Below, in pieces: positions 17,804-27,564 of a stretch of 64,000 nt of DNA (position 1 is its first letter; each line of letters begins with the position of its first letter). Where the stretch lies: the NCBI GenBank assembly GCA_016714045.1, contig JADJNY010000007.1, forward strand, positions 62,001-126,000, given 5' to 3'. Made by a program: the position numbers and the translations under genes. The notes beneath the pieces are model-generated. The model saw nothing but the letters and a program-made list of their open reading frames with translations. It did no database searches and was not told the DNA's origin. The stretch comes from Planctomycetota bacterium (GTDB taxonomy: Bacteria; Planctomycetota; UBA1135; GCA-002686595).

Positions 17804-20409
17804 GTGTCCGCCGCCGAACCTCGCCCTCGCTCCGCACGCGCGCTCGCCGCGCGCGTCGCCCTCGTCGGCGGGCTTGCGGCGCTCGTCCTCGCGCTCGTCT
17901 GGAGCTGGCCGCGCGCGCGCGCCGCGTCGGACGCTCCGCCGCTCGACCTCGTGCTCGTCGACGCGTCGGCGAGCGCGACCGAGCTCCGGCCCGCGTGGCG
18001 TGCCGAGGTCGAGCGCGAGCTCGCGCGCGTGCGCGCCGAGGCCGTCGCGGCCGGGCGCGAGCTCGCGCTCGTCGCGCTCGACGCGGGCGCCACGCTCGAA
18101 CGCGCGCCCGACGCGGCGTCCGGCTTCGACGCGCGCACGGCGCTCGAAGGGCTCCCGCGCGGCGGCCGCGCGGCCGAGGGGAGCGCGCTCGCCGCGGCGC
18201 TCGACCTCGCCGAGCGCGTGCGCGCGGAGCGCGGTGCGCCCGGCGGCCGCGCGATCGTGATCGGCGACGCGAGCTACACGGGCCCCGATCCGGCGCCGCG
18301 GCTCGCGCGCCTCGCGGCGCTCGGGTTCGCGTGCGAGCGCCGCGCGCTCTCGCCGCCGTCCGCGGGGCGCGTCGCGCTCGGCGAGCTGCGGCTCCCGCGC
18401 GCCCTGCACGCAGGCGCGGCGCTCGCGGCGCGCGTGACGATCCACGCGCCGCTCGGCGCCTTCGTGCGGATCGCCGCGCGCGCCCGATGGGCGGAGGGCG
18501 CGGTCGAGCGCGAGCTCGCGACCGAAGCGCCGGCGGGCGCGCCCGTCGACCCCGACGGCTTCGCGGCCTGGTCCGCGACGATCGACTTCGGCGTGACCGG
18601 CCCTGGGCTCGTCGACATCGCGCTCGCGGCGCGGGCCGCGAGCACGCGCGCGGAGGTCGCGCGTCCGCGCGCGCCCGCCGCGCCGTCGGCCGCCGAGTCC
18701 AAGCGCTTCGCCCGCGTGTTCGTGGGCGACGCGCCGAGCGTGCTCGTCGCGGGCTCCGACGCCGTGGCGCTCGACGCGCTCGCGACGGCGCTCGCGGACG
18801 CGCGCGGCGGCGCTCCGCTCGCCGTGGAGCGCGTCGTCGTCGGAGCGGACGCTCGCGGCGCGATCGCGGAGCGTCTCGGCGTCGTCGACGCGCTCGTGAC
18901 GCTCGACCTCGCGCCGACGGCGCTCCCCGAGCTCGAGCTCGCCGCCTTCGTGCGCGGCGGCGGCGGCTGGCTCGCGCTGCTCGGACCCGACGCGCGCGCG
19001 GCGTTCGCCGGCGACCGCGGGGCGTTCGAGCTCCTCCCGCTCGTGCCGCGGGAGGGCGCGCCGCCGCGCGACGTCGTGTTCGTCGTCGACGGCTCGGGCA
19101 GCATGGCGGGGGACGCGCAGACCGCGCTCCTCGGCGCGGTCACGGACGTGCTCGGCGTCCTCGGCGCGGAGGAACGGCCGAGTTCCGCTGGTTCGCGGGC
19201 CAGCTCGGGCCGCCGCTCGCGCGCGCGCCCGGCGCGTCGTCCGACGAACGCGCGGCGTTCGCGCGGCGGCTCCTCGCCGAGCACCCACCCGGCGGACCGA
19301 CCCGCATGCTCGCCGCGCTCGAGCGCTGGCTCGCCGAGCGCGCCGGCGCGGGTGAAGCGCTCGTGTTCGTGTTCGGCGACGGCCAGGAGTCGGAGACGGA
19401 CGGCGCCGCGGCGCGCGCGGGTGCGCTCGCGGCGCGCGCCGCGGGCGCGCGAGCGCGCTTCGTGCCCGTCGCGATCGGCGCCGAGGCGAACGTCGCGCTG
19501 CTCGGCGCGCTCGCGCCGCCCGGCGAGCCCGTGCTGCGCGCCGGGGAGCTCGACCGTTCCGCGCGCGAGCGGCTGGCGCGGCTTCTCGCGCGCGAGCTCG
19601 GCGCGCGGCGCGCGGCGCCCGGCGGACCGCACGCGGTCCTCGCGGTCGAGGGCGCGCGCGACGCCGATGCCGCGGCGGTGCTCGCGGCGCAGGCCGCGCT
19701 CGCGCCCGCGCCCTGGCCCGGCGTGACGACGCACCTCGCCGCGGAGCTCGCGCGCGACGCGGCGCTCGTGTGGCGCTCCGACGCGGAGGCCCCGCTCCTC
19801 GCGCTCCTGCGCCGCGGCTCGGGGCGCACCGCGGCGCTCGCGTTCGCGCCCGGGGCCGAGGCGCCGGGTTGGACGGAGGCGCGCGCCGCCCGGCTTCTCG
19901 CGCCGGTGGCGAGCTGGCTCGCCGCCGGACGCGCGCGCGCCGCGCTCGCGGTCGAGCTCGAAGGACAGCGGCTCGTGCTCCAGGGCGCCGAGCTCGCGCA
20001 GCGCGCCGCGCGCATCGACGCGCGCGTGCGGCCGGCGCAGTCGGACGGCGCGGATCGGGGCCGCGTGGCGTTCGAGCCCGACCTCGGCCCGGGCGGCGAC
20101 CTCGCGACGCGCGTCGCGGCCTGGCCGGCCGACCTCGACCTCGAGCCCGGGGCCTACGCGGTCGAGCTCGAGCTCGACCCCGCGCGCACGCTTGCGCTCG
20201 CCGTCGCCCGGACGGGCGAGACGGCCTGGCCACGGAGCTTCTGGAGCGTGCCGCGGAGGACCGCCGAGGCGGGCGCCGACCCGGCCGCGTTCCCGGCCGG
20301 CGATCCGCGCGCGTTCGCGGCCTTTGGCGTCGCCGTGCTCCTGCTCGCGGCCGCCGGGTTCCTCGGGCTCGGCGCCGGACGGCCGGTCGCCGGTCGCGGG
20401 CCGTCCTAG
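17804..20409 (+). CDS. Membrane-anchored von Willebrand factor A domain protein (BatA/GATase-like), frameshifted
   Basis: Corrected length is about 868 residues. A membrane helix lies near 15-35 and another at the extreme C-terminus (AFGVAVLLLAAAGFLGLGAG). In the middle is a VWA domain with the metal site DVVFVVDGSGSMAGD (about 425). The frame breaks inside that domain near 19175-19190, where one base appears missing; it resumes as AEFRWFAGQLGPPL and LVFVFGDGQESE. The N-terminal ~400 residues resemble the aerotolerance/glutamine-amidotransferase-like membrane proteins common in planctomycetes (DLVLVDASAS, IVIGDASYTGPDP). The role, probably protein-protein contacts at the membrane, is inferred. 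The codons are extremely rich in G and C. Confidence 0.75.
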
Positions 20410-20556
20410 GTCGCTCCGACCCGAGTTCGGGCCATGGACGGGGCTCCCGCGGCTCGGCGGGGCGGCCGCGGCCCCGCGCGTTCAAGGTGCGGGTGGAAAG
20501 TTCCGACACAGGTCCGGCCGGAGCCTCTGCTCCGGTGACCGGAAGGAAGGAACCGC

Positions 20557-21195
20557 ATGTCCCGTTCGATCGCCGCCCTCGCCCTCGTCCTGGCCCTCGT
20601 CGCGTGCGCCTGCTCGACCACCCGTTCGAACGTCGCCCCGGGGACGCCGGGCGGCGGAACGTGGCTCGAGCCCTCGCCGCAGCTGCGCGAGCAAATCTCC
20701 GACGCGGCGAAGAAGCTGCCGTGGACGCACGGACTCGAGCGCGTCGAGCTCGTCCACTGGTTCGCGCAGGTGGGGGAGCCCGCCTATCCCGTGCTGCTCG
20801 ACATGGTGCTCGACCCGCGCAAGGACGTCGCGGGCGCGGCGCTCGCCGCGCTGGGCGCCACGCGCGACAGCCGGCTCGTCCCCTCGCTCCAGGCCTTGCC
20901 CTGGCCGCGCCAGCAGGACGGCGACCTCGCGCTCGAGCGCGCGCGGACGTTGTTGCGCCTGGGCGATTGGCAGATGGTGCCGCGCCTCATCGAGGGCCTG
21001 AAGGACGAGCGTCTCGTCACGCGCGCGCTCTGCATCCAGGCGTTGTACGAGGCCACGCACGAGCGCCTGGGCTTCGACGCCCGGGCGGAAGAGCCCGATC
21101 GCACCGCCGCCGTCCAGAAGTGGGAGCAGTGGTGGCAGGAGCGCGAGAACGATCCGCTCTTGACCGCCGGTACCGACTCAAAGCCGGCGCAGTGA
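20557..21195 (+). CDS. HEAT-repeat lipoprotein
   Basis: A 212-residue protein. The signal peptide ends in a lipobox with Cys17 (LVAC); a second Cys follows at 19. The rest is helical with HEAT-like units (VGEPAYPVLLDMVLDPRKDV, AALAALGATRDSRLVPSLQ, MVPRLIEGLKDERLVTRAL) and a Trp-rich end (KWEQWWQERENDPLL). GGAAGGAA lies shortly before the ATG. It is followed by another HEAT protein at 21431, whose C-terminus has the related KAIRDWWKR end, so the two probably share ancestry or act together. No enzymatic motif. Confidence 0.78.
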   Translation: MSRSIAALALVLALVACACSTTRSNVAPGTPGGGTWLEPSPQLREQISDAAKKLPWTHGLERVELVHWFAQVGEPAYPVLLDMVLDPRKDVAGAALAALGATRDSRLVPSLQALPWPRQQDGDLALERARTLLRLGDWQMVPRLIEGLKDERLVTRALCIQALYEATHERLGFDARAEEPDRTAAVQKWEQWWQERENDPLLTAGTDSKPAQ

Positions 21196-21332
21196 CGTCC
21201 GCGCGCACCGCAGAGCGCGAGCGCACGCAGGCGGCTCGAAAGCGCACGCAGGGGAGCGCGGATCCGGGGGCAAAACGCCCCGGGCCGCGCTCGAACGGCG
21301 AAAAGCCCGCGGCGCAGGCGGTTGCCCGGCCT

Positions 21333-21361
21333 TTGCCATGGCCTAGGACGATGCCTAGCCT
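21333..21361 (+). promoter_or_regulatory. Promoter: TTGCCA, 17-bp spacer, TAGCCT
   Basis: TTGCCA (21333-21338) and TAGCCT (21356-21361) with exact 17-base spacing, 69 bases before the ATG at 21431. Confidence 0.55.
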
Positions 21362-21430
21362 CTACCCGGCGCGGGCCCTGGTCGTCGACCGGGTCCGCCG
21401 CTCCAGTGACGGCTCTTCCCGAGGTGCTTC

Positions 21431-22714
21431 ATGAAGGTCCACTTCTGTGACCTGTGCAACGAGTCCGTTCCCCAGGCCGATCTCGACCAGGGCCGGGCCG
21501 TCGTGCTCAAGGGGCGCATCGTCTGCGTGAGCTGCGACCGCGCGATGTCCCAGGCCGGCGGGCGCGGCTCGCCCGGCATGCTCGCGACCGCGATCGCGGC
21601 GCCGGCGGCCGCACCGCACGCGCACACATCGCTTTCCGCGCCGGCCGCCCCCGAGCGCCCGGCGATCGTCACCGCGCCGGAGGAGCGCGCCCCGGCGAAC
21701 CCGTCGCCCGCCGCCGAAGCGCCGCGCTCGACCGCCTCGCTCGCGCCGCCGGTCCCGCCCGTGACGGCCGCGCCCGCGTCGAACACGGGGCTCTGGGTCG
21801 CGGTGGTCGGCCTCGTCTTCACCGCGGGCGCGATCTTCGTGCTCGACCAGCGCCTCGAGAAGCTCGGCGGCGCCGACCGCGGGCTCGCGACGCGCCTCGA
21901 AGGGCAGGAGAAGAGCCTCGCGACGATCACGACGCAGTCGAAGACGCTGCAAGACGACCTCGCGCTCGCGCAGCAGACGTTCCGCCGCGACCTCGGGTTC
22001 GAGCGCGATCGCGTGCAGCAGGAGCTGACCAAGCTCGATGCGACGATCAAGAACGCGCGCAGCGAGCTCGCGAGCGTGCTCACCGCGATCGACGCGTTGA
22101 AGCAGGAGACGTCGAGCGGCCAGTCGAGCTGGGCGCAGCGCATCGACGACATCTCGAAGCGCGTCGCGAAGCAGGAGGACGACGTCCGCGCGCAGGCGGA
22201 GAAGCTCGCGGAAGTCGAGGAGCTCGCGATGAACCCGCCGGTCGCTCCGGTCGCGGTCCCCGCGGCGGCGCCGGCCGAACCGCAGGTGGCGGCGTGGCGG
22301 GCGCTGCTCCCCGACCTCGCGAACGCGAACTCGGGGCTGCGCTGGCAGGCCGTCGATGGACTGGGCCAGTCGGGCGACCCCGAGACGATCCCGCACCTGC
22401 TCCCGATGCTGAAGGACGCCGACGTGTTCGTGCGCATGGCCGCCGCGCGCGTGCTCGGGAACCTGAACGCGGATCCCGCGGTGGAGGTCGTCGACCCGTC
22501 CGTCGGCGCGCTGATCGACGCGCTCGAGGACGCGGACTCGCCCGTGCGCGAAGCGGCGCTCGTCGCGTTGCACCAGATCACCGGCCGCGACTTCCAGTTC
22601 GACCCGCAGGGCAACGAGGGCGATCGCGGACGCAAGCTCAAGGCGATCCGCGACTGGTGGAAGCGCACGACGGAAGCCGGCGGCTACAAGCGGGGGAGCG
22701 CGGCGGGGAACTAG
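21431..22714 (+). CDS. Membrane protein with zinc ribbon, coiled coil and HEAT repeats
   Basis: A 427-residue protein of mixed architecture. Residues 1-40 hold a two-pair Cys knuckle (Cys6, Cys9, Cys32, Cys35: CDLCN and CVSCD), likely zinc-binding. Then an Ala/Pro linker, a membrane helix (119-138) and a long coiled coil (about 140-270, LEGQEKSLATITTQSKTLQD onward). The C-terminal part has HEAT units (GLRWQAVDGLGQSGDPETIP, VFVRMAAARVLGNLN, SPVREAALVALHQITG) and ends KAIRDWWKR like the lipoprotein upstream. It may link a cytoplasmic zinc finger to a periplasmic scaffold; the function is not known. Confidence 0.8.
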   Translation: MKVHFCDLCNESVPQADLDQGRAVVLKGRIVCVSCDRAMSQAGGRGSPGMLATAIAAPAAAPHAHTSLSAPAAPERPAIVTAPEERAPANPSPAAEAPRSTASLAPPVPPVTAAPASNTGLWVAVVGLVFTAGAIFVLDQRLEKLGGADRGLATRLEGQEKSLATITTQSKTLQDDLALAQQTFRRDLGFERDRVQQELTKLDATIKNARSELASVLTAIDALKQETSSGQSSWAQRIDDISKRVAKQEDDVRAQAEKLAEVEELAMNPPVAPVAVPAAAPAEPQVAAWRALLPDLANANSGLRWQAVDGLGQSGDPETIPHLLPMLKDADVFVRMAAARVLGNLNADPAVEVVDPSVGALIDALEDADSPVREAALVALHQITGRDFQFDPQGNEGDRGRKLKAIRDWWKRTTEAGGYKRGSAAGN

Positions 22715-22792
22715 CCGCGGCGCGCTCGAAGCTCCCGCACGCCCGGCCCGCGCGCCGGGCGTCGTCGTTCGTGGACCTGCGCTCTCGTGCGG

Positions 22793-22821
22793 TTGTCGCG
22801 CCGCGGCCCGCTGCGTAGACT
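22793..22821 (+). promoter_or_regulatory. Promoter of icd: TTGTCG, 17-bp spacer, TAGACT
   Basis: TTGTCG (22793-22798) and TAGACT (22816-22821), exact 17-base spacer, 46 bases before the ATG at 22868. Confidence 0.6.
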
Positions 22822-22867
22822 CCGCGCCCTTTCGACCCGCAATCCCCCTTCGACGAGAGCACACTCC

Positions 22868-23983
22868 ATGCGCCATCCGGTCACCCTCATCCGCGGCGAC
22901 GGCACCGGTCCCGAACTCGCAGCGGTCACGAAGACGGTCCTCGACGCCACGGGCGTCCAGTTCGAGTGGCACGAAGTCGACGCCGGCGTCGACATCATGG
23001 AGAAGGTCGGCACGCCGCTCCCGGACGACGTCCTGAAGTCGATCCAGAAGACGAAGACCGCGATCAAGGCGCCGATCACGACGCCCGTGAACCCGCCGAA
23101 GGGCGTCGTCAACTTCCGCTCGGTGAACGTCGCGCTGCGCAAGGAGTTCGACCTCTACGCGTGCCTGCGGCCGTGCAAGAGCTACCCCGGCGTCCGCTCG
23201 CGCTACACGGGCATCGACCTCGTGATCTTCCGCGAGAACACGGAAGACCTCTACGCCGGCATCGAGTTCGAGCAGGGCACCGAGACCACGAAGAAGCTGA
23301 TCGAGACGATCGTCGGCTTCGCGGGTGGCAAGGCGAAGATCCGGCCGGACTCGGGCATCTCGATCAAGCCGATCTCGATCAGCGGCACGGAGCGCATCGT
23401 CAAGGCGGCCTTCGAGTACGCGGTCAAGAAGGGCCGCAAGAAGGTCACCGCCGTCCACAAGTCGAACATCATGAAGTTCACGGACGGGCTCTTCCTCGCG
23501 ACCGCGAAGAAGGTCGCCGAGCGCTACCCGCAGATCGCGTTCGAGGACCGCATCGTCGACAACATGTGCATGCAGCTCGTGCAGAAGCCGGAGGACTACG
23601 ACGTCCTCGTCCTGCCGAACCTGTACGGCGACATCTTGAGCGACCTCTGCGCCGGCCTGATCGGCGGCCTCGGCATCGCGCCGGGCGCCAACCTCGGCGA
23701 CGGCGGCATCGCGATCTTCGAGGCGACGCACGGCTCCGCGCCGAAGTACAAGGGCCAGGACAAGGTCAACCCGACGGCGATGCTGCTCTCGGGCGTGCTC
23801 ATGCTCGAGCACCTCGGCGAGATCGAAGCGGCGAAGCGCCTCGAGGCCGCGATCGCGCAGGTCATCAAGGAAGGCAAGAAGGTCACGTACGACCTGAAGG
23901 CCGACCGCAACGACCCCACCGCCGTCGGCACGCGCGCGATGGGGCAGGCGATCTGCGACGCGCTGCGCCTCGTGCGCGTCTGA
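22868..23983 (+). CDS. Isocitrate dehydrogenase, NAD-type (IDH/IPMDH family)
   Basis: A 371-residue enzyme of the TCA cycle converting isocitrate to 2-oxoglutarate. GDGTGPEL (10-17) opens the fold. Ser85 in SVNVALRKEFDLYACLRP and ENTEDLYAGIE (123-133) fit the short NAD-dependent isocitrate dehydrogenases rather than isopropylmalate dehydrogenase, which has ENTGG there. HKSNIMKFTDGLFL and LYGDILSDLCAGLIGGLGI are the metal and dimer segments; ATHGSAPKYKGQDKVNP is the cofactor loop. The ATG at 22868 is preceded by a good promoter. The gene stands alone and ends in a strong hairpin. Cofactor choice is inferred from motif type. Confidence 0.88.
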   Translation: MRHPVTLIRGDGTGPELAAVTKTVLDATGVQFEWHEVDAGVDIMEKVGTPLPDDVLKSIQKTKTAIKAPITTPVNPPKGVVNFRSVNVALRKEFDLYACLRPCKSYPGVRSRYTGIDLVIFRENTEDLYAGIEFEQGTETTKKLIETIVGFAGGKAKIRPDSGISIKPISISGTERIVKAAFEYAVKKGRKKVTAVHKSNIMKFTDGLFLATAKKVAERYPQIAFEDRIVDNMCMQLVQKPEDYDVLVLPNLYGDILSDLCAGLIGGLGIAPGANLGDGGIAIFEATHGSAPKYKGQDKVNPTAMLLSGVLMLEHLGEIEAAKRLEAAIAQVIKEGKKVTYDLKADRNDPTAVGTRAMGQAICDALRLVRV

Positions 23984-23996
23984 GAACGGACGCTCG

Positions 23997-24045
23997 AACG
24001 CACGCCGGGCCGCGCGCTCCTTCGAGCGCGCGGCCCGGCTGCGTT
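23997..24045. terminator. Strong bidirectional terminator hairpin
   Basis: A perfect 16-bp stem (24004-24019 with 24024-24039, loop CTTC) is extended by 6 more pairs (AACGCA / TGCGTT) across one bulged C. It sits between the convergent icd and DUF1992 genes and ends one base before the DUF1992 stop codon. Confidence 0.8.
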
Positions 24046-24046
24046 G

Positions 24047-24427
24047 TCAGGCGCGCGTCTCGCCCGCGAGTCTCTCGACGACGCGCTCGGCGTACTCGTG
24101 GAACGCGAGCGACACCCCGCGGCGCTCGAGGAGCAGCGCGAGGCGCACGGCGGCGCTCGTGCGCGAGGAGCGCAGCCGCTCGCGCGCGCCGTCGTCCGTG
24201 CACGCGGCGAGCAGCGCGTCGAGGTCCACGAGCTCCTTCCTCAGGCAGAGCTCCTCGGGCAGGAAGCCGTGTCCTTTCAGCAGCACGTAGCCCGCGCGCA
24301 CGTCGTCGGGCACGCCGGAGAGGTCCTCGAGCTCGAGCGGCTCGCCCTTGCCGGGGTAGTCGTCGAGGAGGCCGCGCGCGACGGCCTCCGCGAGCTTGCG
24401 CTCGGCGATGCGGTCGAGGATGTCCAC
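24047..24427 (-). CDS. DUF1992 (DnaJ-associated) protein
   Basis: A 126-residue protein matching the DUF1992 family along its first ~70 residues: ILDRIAERKLAEAVARG, then DDYPGKGEPLELEDLSGVP and AGYVLLKGHGFLPEELCLRK. Family members are found alone in bacteria and in DNAJC28-type proteins; the biochemical role is unknown. The start codon lies 7 bases after the stop of the secreted propeller gene at 24435, so the two can be one transcript. The C-terminal ~50 residues are less conserved. Confidence 0.85.
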   Translation of the reverse strand: MDILDRIAERKLAEAVARGLLDDYPGKGEPLELEDLSGVPDDVRAGYVLLKGHGFLPEELCLRKELVDLDALLAACTDDGARERLRSSRTSAAVRLALLLERRGVSLAFHEYAERVVERLAGETRA

Positions 24428-24434
24428 GCGCGGA

Positions 24435-26333
24435 TCACCAGGTGACGCGGAAGCCGTTCGTCGCGTTGAACGTCGCGGGCGGACAGAAAGCAGCCGCGGC
24501 GTTCCTGTAGTAGACGAGGTAGTGCCGGATGGCGCCCGAGCCGACCGCGACGCCGCTGCGCTGCGAGAGCGTGACGGTCGTCGTGGAGTCGGGGTACGTC
24601 GAGGCGCCGCCCGCGATCGGCTGCGTGCGCAAGCGGACGAGCGTGCCCGTCGCGCAACGCAGACCGTCGCCGAAGACGAGGCCGGCCGGGTCCTCCGCGT
24701 CGCCCATGAAGAAGATCGCGTTGCCGGTCGCGTTCAGGCCGTCGGCGACGAGCTGCACGTCGTCGAGCGCCGTGAAGCCTGACGCGGTGATCGCGGCGCC
24801 GAGCGCGTTGAACGAGCTCGCGCACCCGCGGCCGGGCGCGCCCGTGTTCGCGCACGGGCACGGCGTGGTCACGTTCGGGTCGAGCCCGTCGCCCGCGCAG
24901 TACGCGTCGCCGGGCGCCGCGCTCCCGAGCGCGCCGTTCACGAAGAGGTTCTGCGCGTAGACGTTGCCCGCGTCGAGGCGCAGGTCCCACCAGCCCGCGC
25001 GGACGTAGCCCGGGAGGTCGGTGACGACCTCGAGGTCGTCCTTCGACGAGAGGTTCGAGCACGCCTCGATGCCGCCGCTCGTCCACAGCACGGCGCCGCT
25101 CGCGTCGACGCGCTGCGCGCGGATGCGCGTGCCCGGAATCGCGTTGGGTTGTTCGAACCAGAGCACGATCGCGCCGCCCTGCCCGTCGTGCACGCAGCGC
25201 TCGAAGGACTCGTTGATCCCGTCGAACGGCGCGAGGTCGACGCCCGCGGCGCCCCAGAGCGGCGCTCCCGACGCATCGAGCTTCTGCACGCCGACGCCCC
25301 ACTGCGACTGCCCCGAGTTGCGGCGGTTGAACGCGACGACGACCTCGCCGTTGCCGACCTGCGCGAGCGAGGGCTCGAGCTCCCACTGGTTCGCGACGTT
25401 CGCCACGGGCACGCCGTTGTGGGGGAAGAGCTCGACGCCGTTCGCGTCGAGGTGCTGCACGTGGCAGTCGTAGACGTTGAGCTGGCTCTTGTGCCAGCAG
25501 AAGAAGGCGCCGCCCGCGCCGTCGGGCTGGACGATCGGCCAGTACGCGATCGGGACCGCGACCGCGTCGAACACGGGCACGAGCGCGGGCCAGAGCGGCG
25601 CGCCGTTCCCGTCGAACTTGCGCGCGTGGATGTGGCGCGGGCTCGAGAACGAGGCGATGTTGCGCACCCACTGCACGATGTAGCTCCCCGCGTCCGCGGG
25701 CACGACGTCGGCGAAGCCCGGGTCCTCGCCCGCCGCGGTCGTGATCGGGAGGCCTTCCGCCGCGAAGAGCGGGTTGCCGGCCGGGTCGACCTTCTGCATG
25801 CGGATCGTGTTGTCGCCGACGCTCGGGGAACGCATCCACACGAAGAGGAAGTTGCCGTCCGAGAGCTCGCACACGCGCGGAGCGGGCTCGAAGTCGGCGT
25901 TGTTCGACAGCGTCACGCCGTTCGGTCCCCAGAGAAACGTGCCCGCCTGGTCGATCCGGTACGCGTAGACGTCGAGGTCCGATCCCGCGCGCGCGTCGGC
26001 GAACGTGACCACGCACGCCCCGGTCGAATCGCAGAGGAGGTCCCAGTCGGTGAGCGAGCTGTTCTGCGTCGCTGCGCTGACGAGCAGGCCGTTGTGCGGG
26101 AACGTCTCGACGCCGTACGCGTCGACGTGCTGCACGTAGACGTCGTAGTTGCCCGACGCGTGGTCGAACCAGCTGATCCACGTGCCGCCGAGACCGTCGG
26201 CGGCGAGCTTCGCGTTCACTTGCTCGCTCGTGCGGTCGGAGATCGCGAGGTTCACGTTCGGGTCGGCCGACCACTGCGCGTGCACGGGGAGCGCAGTCGA
26301 GACGAGGGCGAGGGCGAGGACGGAGGAGCGCAT
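24435..26333 (-). CDS. Secreted beta-propeller-like protein with shared C-terminal domain
   Basis: A 632-residue protein with signal peptide SSVLALALVSTALPVHA. The body (about 25-480) is a series of ~60-residue repeats with patterns such as GGTWISWFDHASGNYDVYVQ, VQHLDANGVELFPHNG and GGAIVLWFEQ, probably forming a propeller. Repeats carry alternating WDL/Trp and Asp-rich loops. From about residue 478 comes the domain shared with three other genes here, in its longer form with CPCANTGAPGRGC, then NAIFFMGDAEDP, GDGLRCATGTLVRL and HYLVYYRN. Likely a surface or released protein; no enzymatic motif. The ATG at 26333 fixes the signal peptide. Confidence 0.8.
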   Translation of the reverse strand: MRSSVLALALVSTALPVHAQWSADPNVNLAISDRTSEQVNAKLAADGLGGTWISWFDHASGNYDVYVQHVDAYGVETFPHNGLLVSAATQNSSLTDWDLLCDSTGACVVTFADARAGSDLDVYAYRIDQAGTFLWGPNGVTLSNNADFEPAPRVCELSDGNFLFVWMRSPSVGDNTIRMQKVDPAGNPLFAAEGLPITTAAGEDPGFADVVPADAGSYIVQWVRNIASFSSPRHIHARKFDGNGAPLWPALVPVFDAVAVPIAYWPIVQPDGAGGAFFCWHKSQLNVYDCHVQHLDANGVELFPHNGVPVANVANQWELEPSLAQVGNGEVVVAFNRRNSGQSQWGVGVQKLDASGAPLWGAAGVDLAPFDGINESFERCVHDGQGGAIVLWFEQPNAIPGTRIRAQRVDASGAVLWTSGGIEACSNLSSKDDLEVVTDLPGYVRAGWWDLRLDAGNVYAQNLFVNGALGSAAPGDAYCAGDGLDPNVTTPCPCANTGAPGRGCASSFNALGAAITASGFTALDDVQLVADGLNATGNAIFFMGDAEDPAGLVFGDGLRCATGTLVRLRTQPIAGGASTYPDSTTTVTLSQRSGVAVGSGAIRHYLVYYRNAAAAFCPPATFNATNGFRVTW

Positions 26334-26519
26334 GGCGGGGCTCGTGGGGGAGTCGAAGGGGAGGCGAACGCGGCGTAGGCCCACAGCCGATCGCGATGCG
26401 CCCGTCCGAACCTACCACGGCCCGCCGCGCCGAGGACGTACGGGCGAGAGAAGACGTGCCCGCGCGGGGCGGCGCCGCGGGAATCGGAGGCCCGCGCCGA
26501 CGCAAGCCTCACGCGCGTT

Positions 26520-27239
26520 TCACGCGCGCGCTCCGAGGAGCGCACGGCGAGGCGCGATGACGAGTTCGGCGAGGAGCGCGCCGTAGAGGAGCGCGAGCGC
26601 AGCCCGCGCGAGCCCCGTCGCCAGAGCTTCGGGCGTCGAGAGCATGGAGAGTTCGACGAACGCCCCGAGCAGCGTCGCGAGCACGCCACTGGTCCACGCG
26701 AGCGCGTAGGCTCGCGCGAGCACCGCAACGGTCTCCGTCGCGTCGGTCGTGCCGCGGCCGAGGAGGGCGCGAGCCGTGGTCGTGGGCCCGAAGGAGGCCC
26801 AGAGCCCCGTCACGAAGAGCCCGAGGACGAGCGCGAGCGAGCGACCGTCGAGGAACCCCTCCATCGGTGCATTCCAGCCGAGGAACCCGGCGACGAAGGC
26901 GCCGGCGAGGCACGAACCGATCCAGCGGGAGATCGACGCGCTCCGCTGAGCTGCGCGGCGATCCGAGGCGAGCAGGGCCGGATCGCCGAGCGCGTCCACC
27001 GCGCGCGCGCAGGCGTCCTCGAGCGCGCTCCCGCGGACGAGCTCCCGCTCGATCGCGGCGCGCAGGTGATCGGCGCCTTCGTCGAGCTCGTCCACGGCGA
27101 GGCCGCGCGCCCTCGCCGCGGCGCGCCAGGCCGCGAGGTGCGGGGCGAGCGGATCGTCGGCGGCGTGCGCGGGCTCCGGGGCCTCGTGCGTTCGACCGGT
27201 GTCGCGTTCCTCCTTGGGAGCGAATTGCGGTTCACGCAT
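26520..27239 (-). CDS. PadR-linked membrane protein (HAAS/DUF1700-like N-terminus)
   Basis: A 239-residue protein. The N-terminal ~105 residues are helical and resemble the HAAS/permease-prefix domain found in partners of PadR regulators (LRAAIERELVRGSALEDACARAVDALGDPALLA). Four membrane helices follow (near 110-128, 136-152, 176-194 and 208-228). Its start overlaps the stop of the PadR gene by 8 bases, a sign of coupled translation. Such membrane partners are thought to sense envelope state or modulate the regulator; that role is inferred from the pairing. Confidence 0.7.
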   Translation of the reverse strand: MREPQFAPKEERDTGRTHEAPEPAHAADDPLAPHLAAWRAAARARGLAVDELDEGADHLRAAIERELVRGSALEDACARAVDALGDPALLASDRRAAQRSASISRWIGSCLAGAFVAGFLGWNAPMEGFLDGRSLALVLGLFVTGLWASFGPTTTARALLGRGTTDATETVAVLARAYALAWTSGVLATLLGAFVELSMLSTPEALATGLARAALALLYGALLAELVIAPRRALLGARA

Positions 27240-27564
27240 GGCGCGGACTCCAGAGCGCTGCCAAGGCGTGCTGAACGCGCTCCCATTCGGCGCGCTCGGC
27301 GTCGAGCGCCGCGCGGCCCTCCGCGGTGAGGCGGTAGTAGCGTCGGCGCCGGCCTCCACCCTCGTCGTCCCAGCGCGCTTCGACGAGCCCTTCACGGGTC
27401 AGCCGGTGGAGGACGGGGTAGAGCATGCCCTCCGACCAGTCGAGCTCGCCGTCGGAGAGCGCGCGCACGCGTTGGATCAGGCGGTAACCATAGCTCTCGC
27501 CCTCCGCGAGGAGGGCGAGCACGAATGGGATCGTCGAGGCGGTGGCCAGGCGTTGGGAGATCAT
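27232..27564 (-). CDS. PadR-family transcriptional regulator
   Basis: A 110-residue winged-helix protein. The PadR pattern is clear: TIPFVLALLAEGESYGYRLIQRV, then SEGMLYPVLHRLTREGLVEARW and the wing RRRRYYRLTAEGRAAL. The start ATG at 27564 begins MISQRL; longer upstream starts give unlikely low-complexity sequence. PadR proteins repress their own operon, so the target is probably this two-gene operon with the membrane protein. The regulator is divergent from the sigma/kinase operon at 27940 across a 375-base gap. Confidence 0.88.
   Translation of the reverse strand: MISQRLATASTIPFVLALLAEGESYGYRLIQRVRALSDGELDWSEGMLYPVLHRLTREGLVEARWDDEGGGRRRRYYRLTAEGRAALDAERAEWERVQHALAALWSPRHA

Noticed and set aside
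17252..20509. Very long open frame on the minus strand opposite the VWA gene
   Set aside because: Arg/Ala/Pro-rich shadow of a GC-extreme gene; no domain, start site or spacing supports it. Similar shadows lie at 956-2554, 52866-56858 and 58903-60699.
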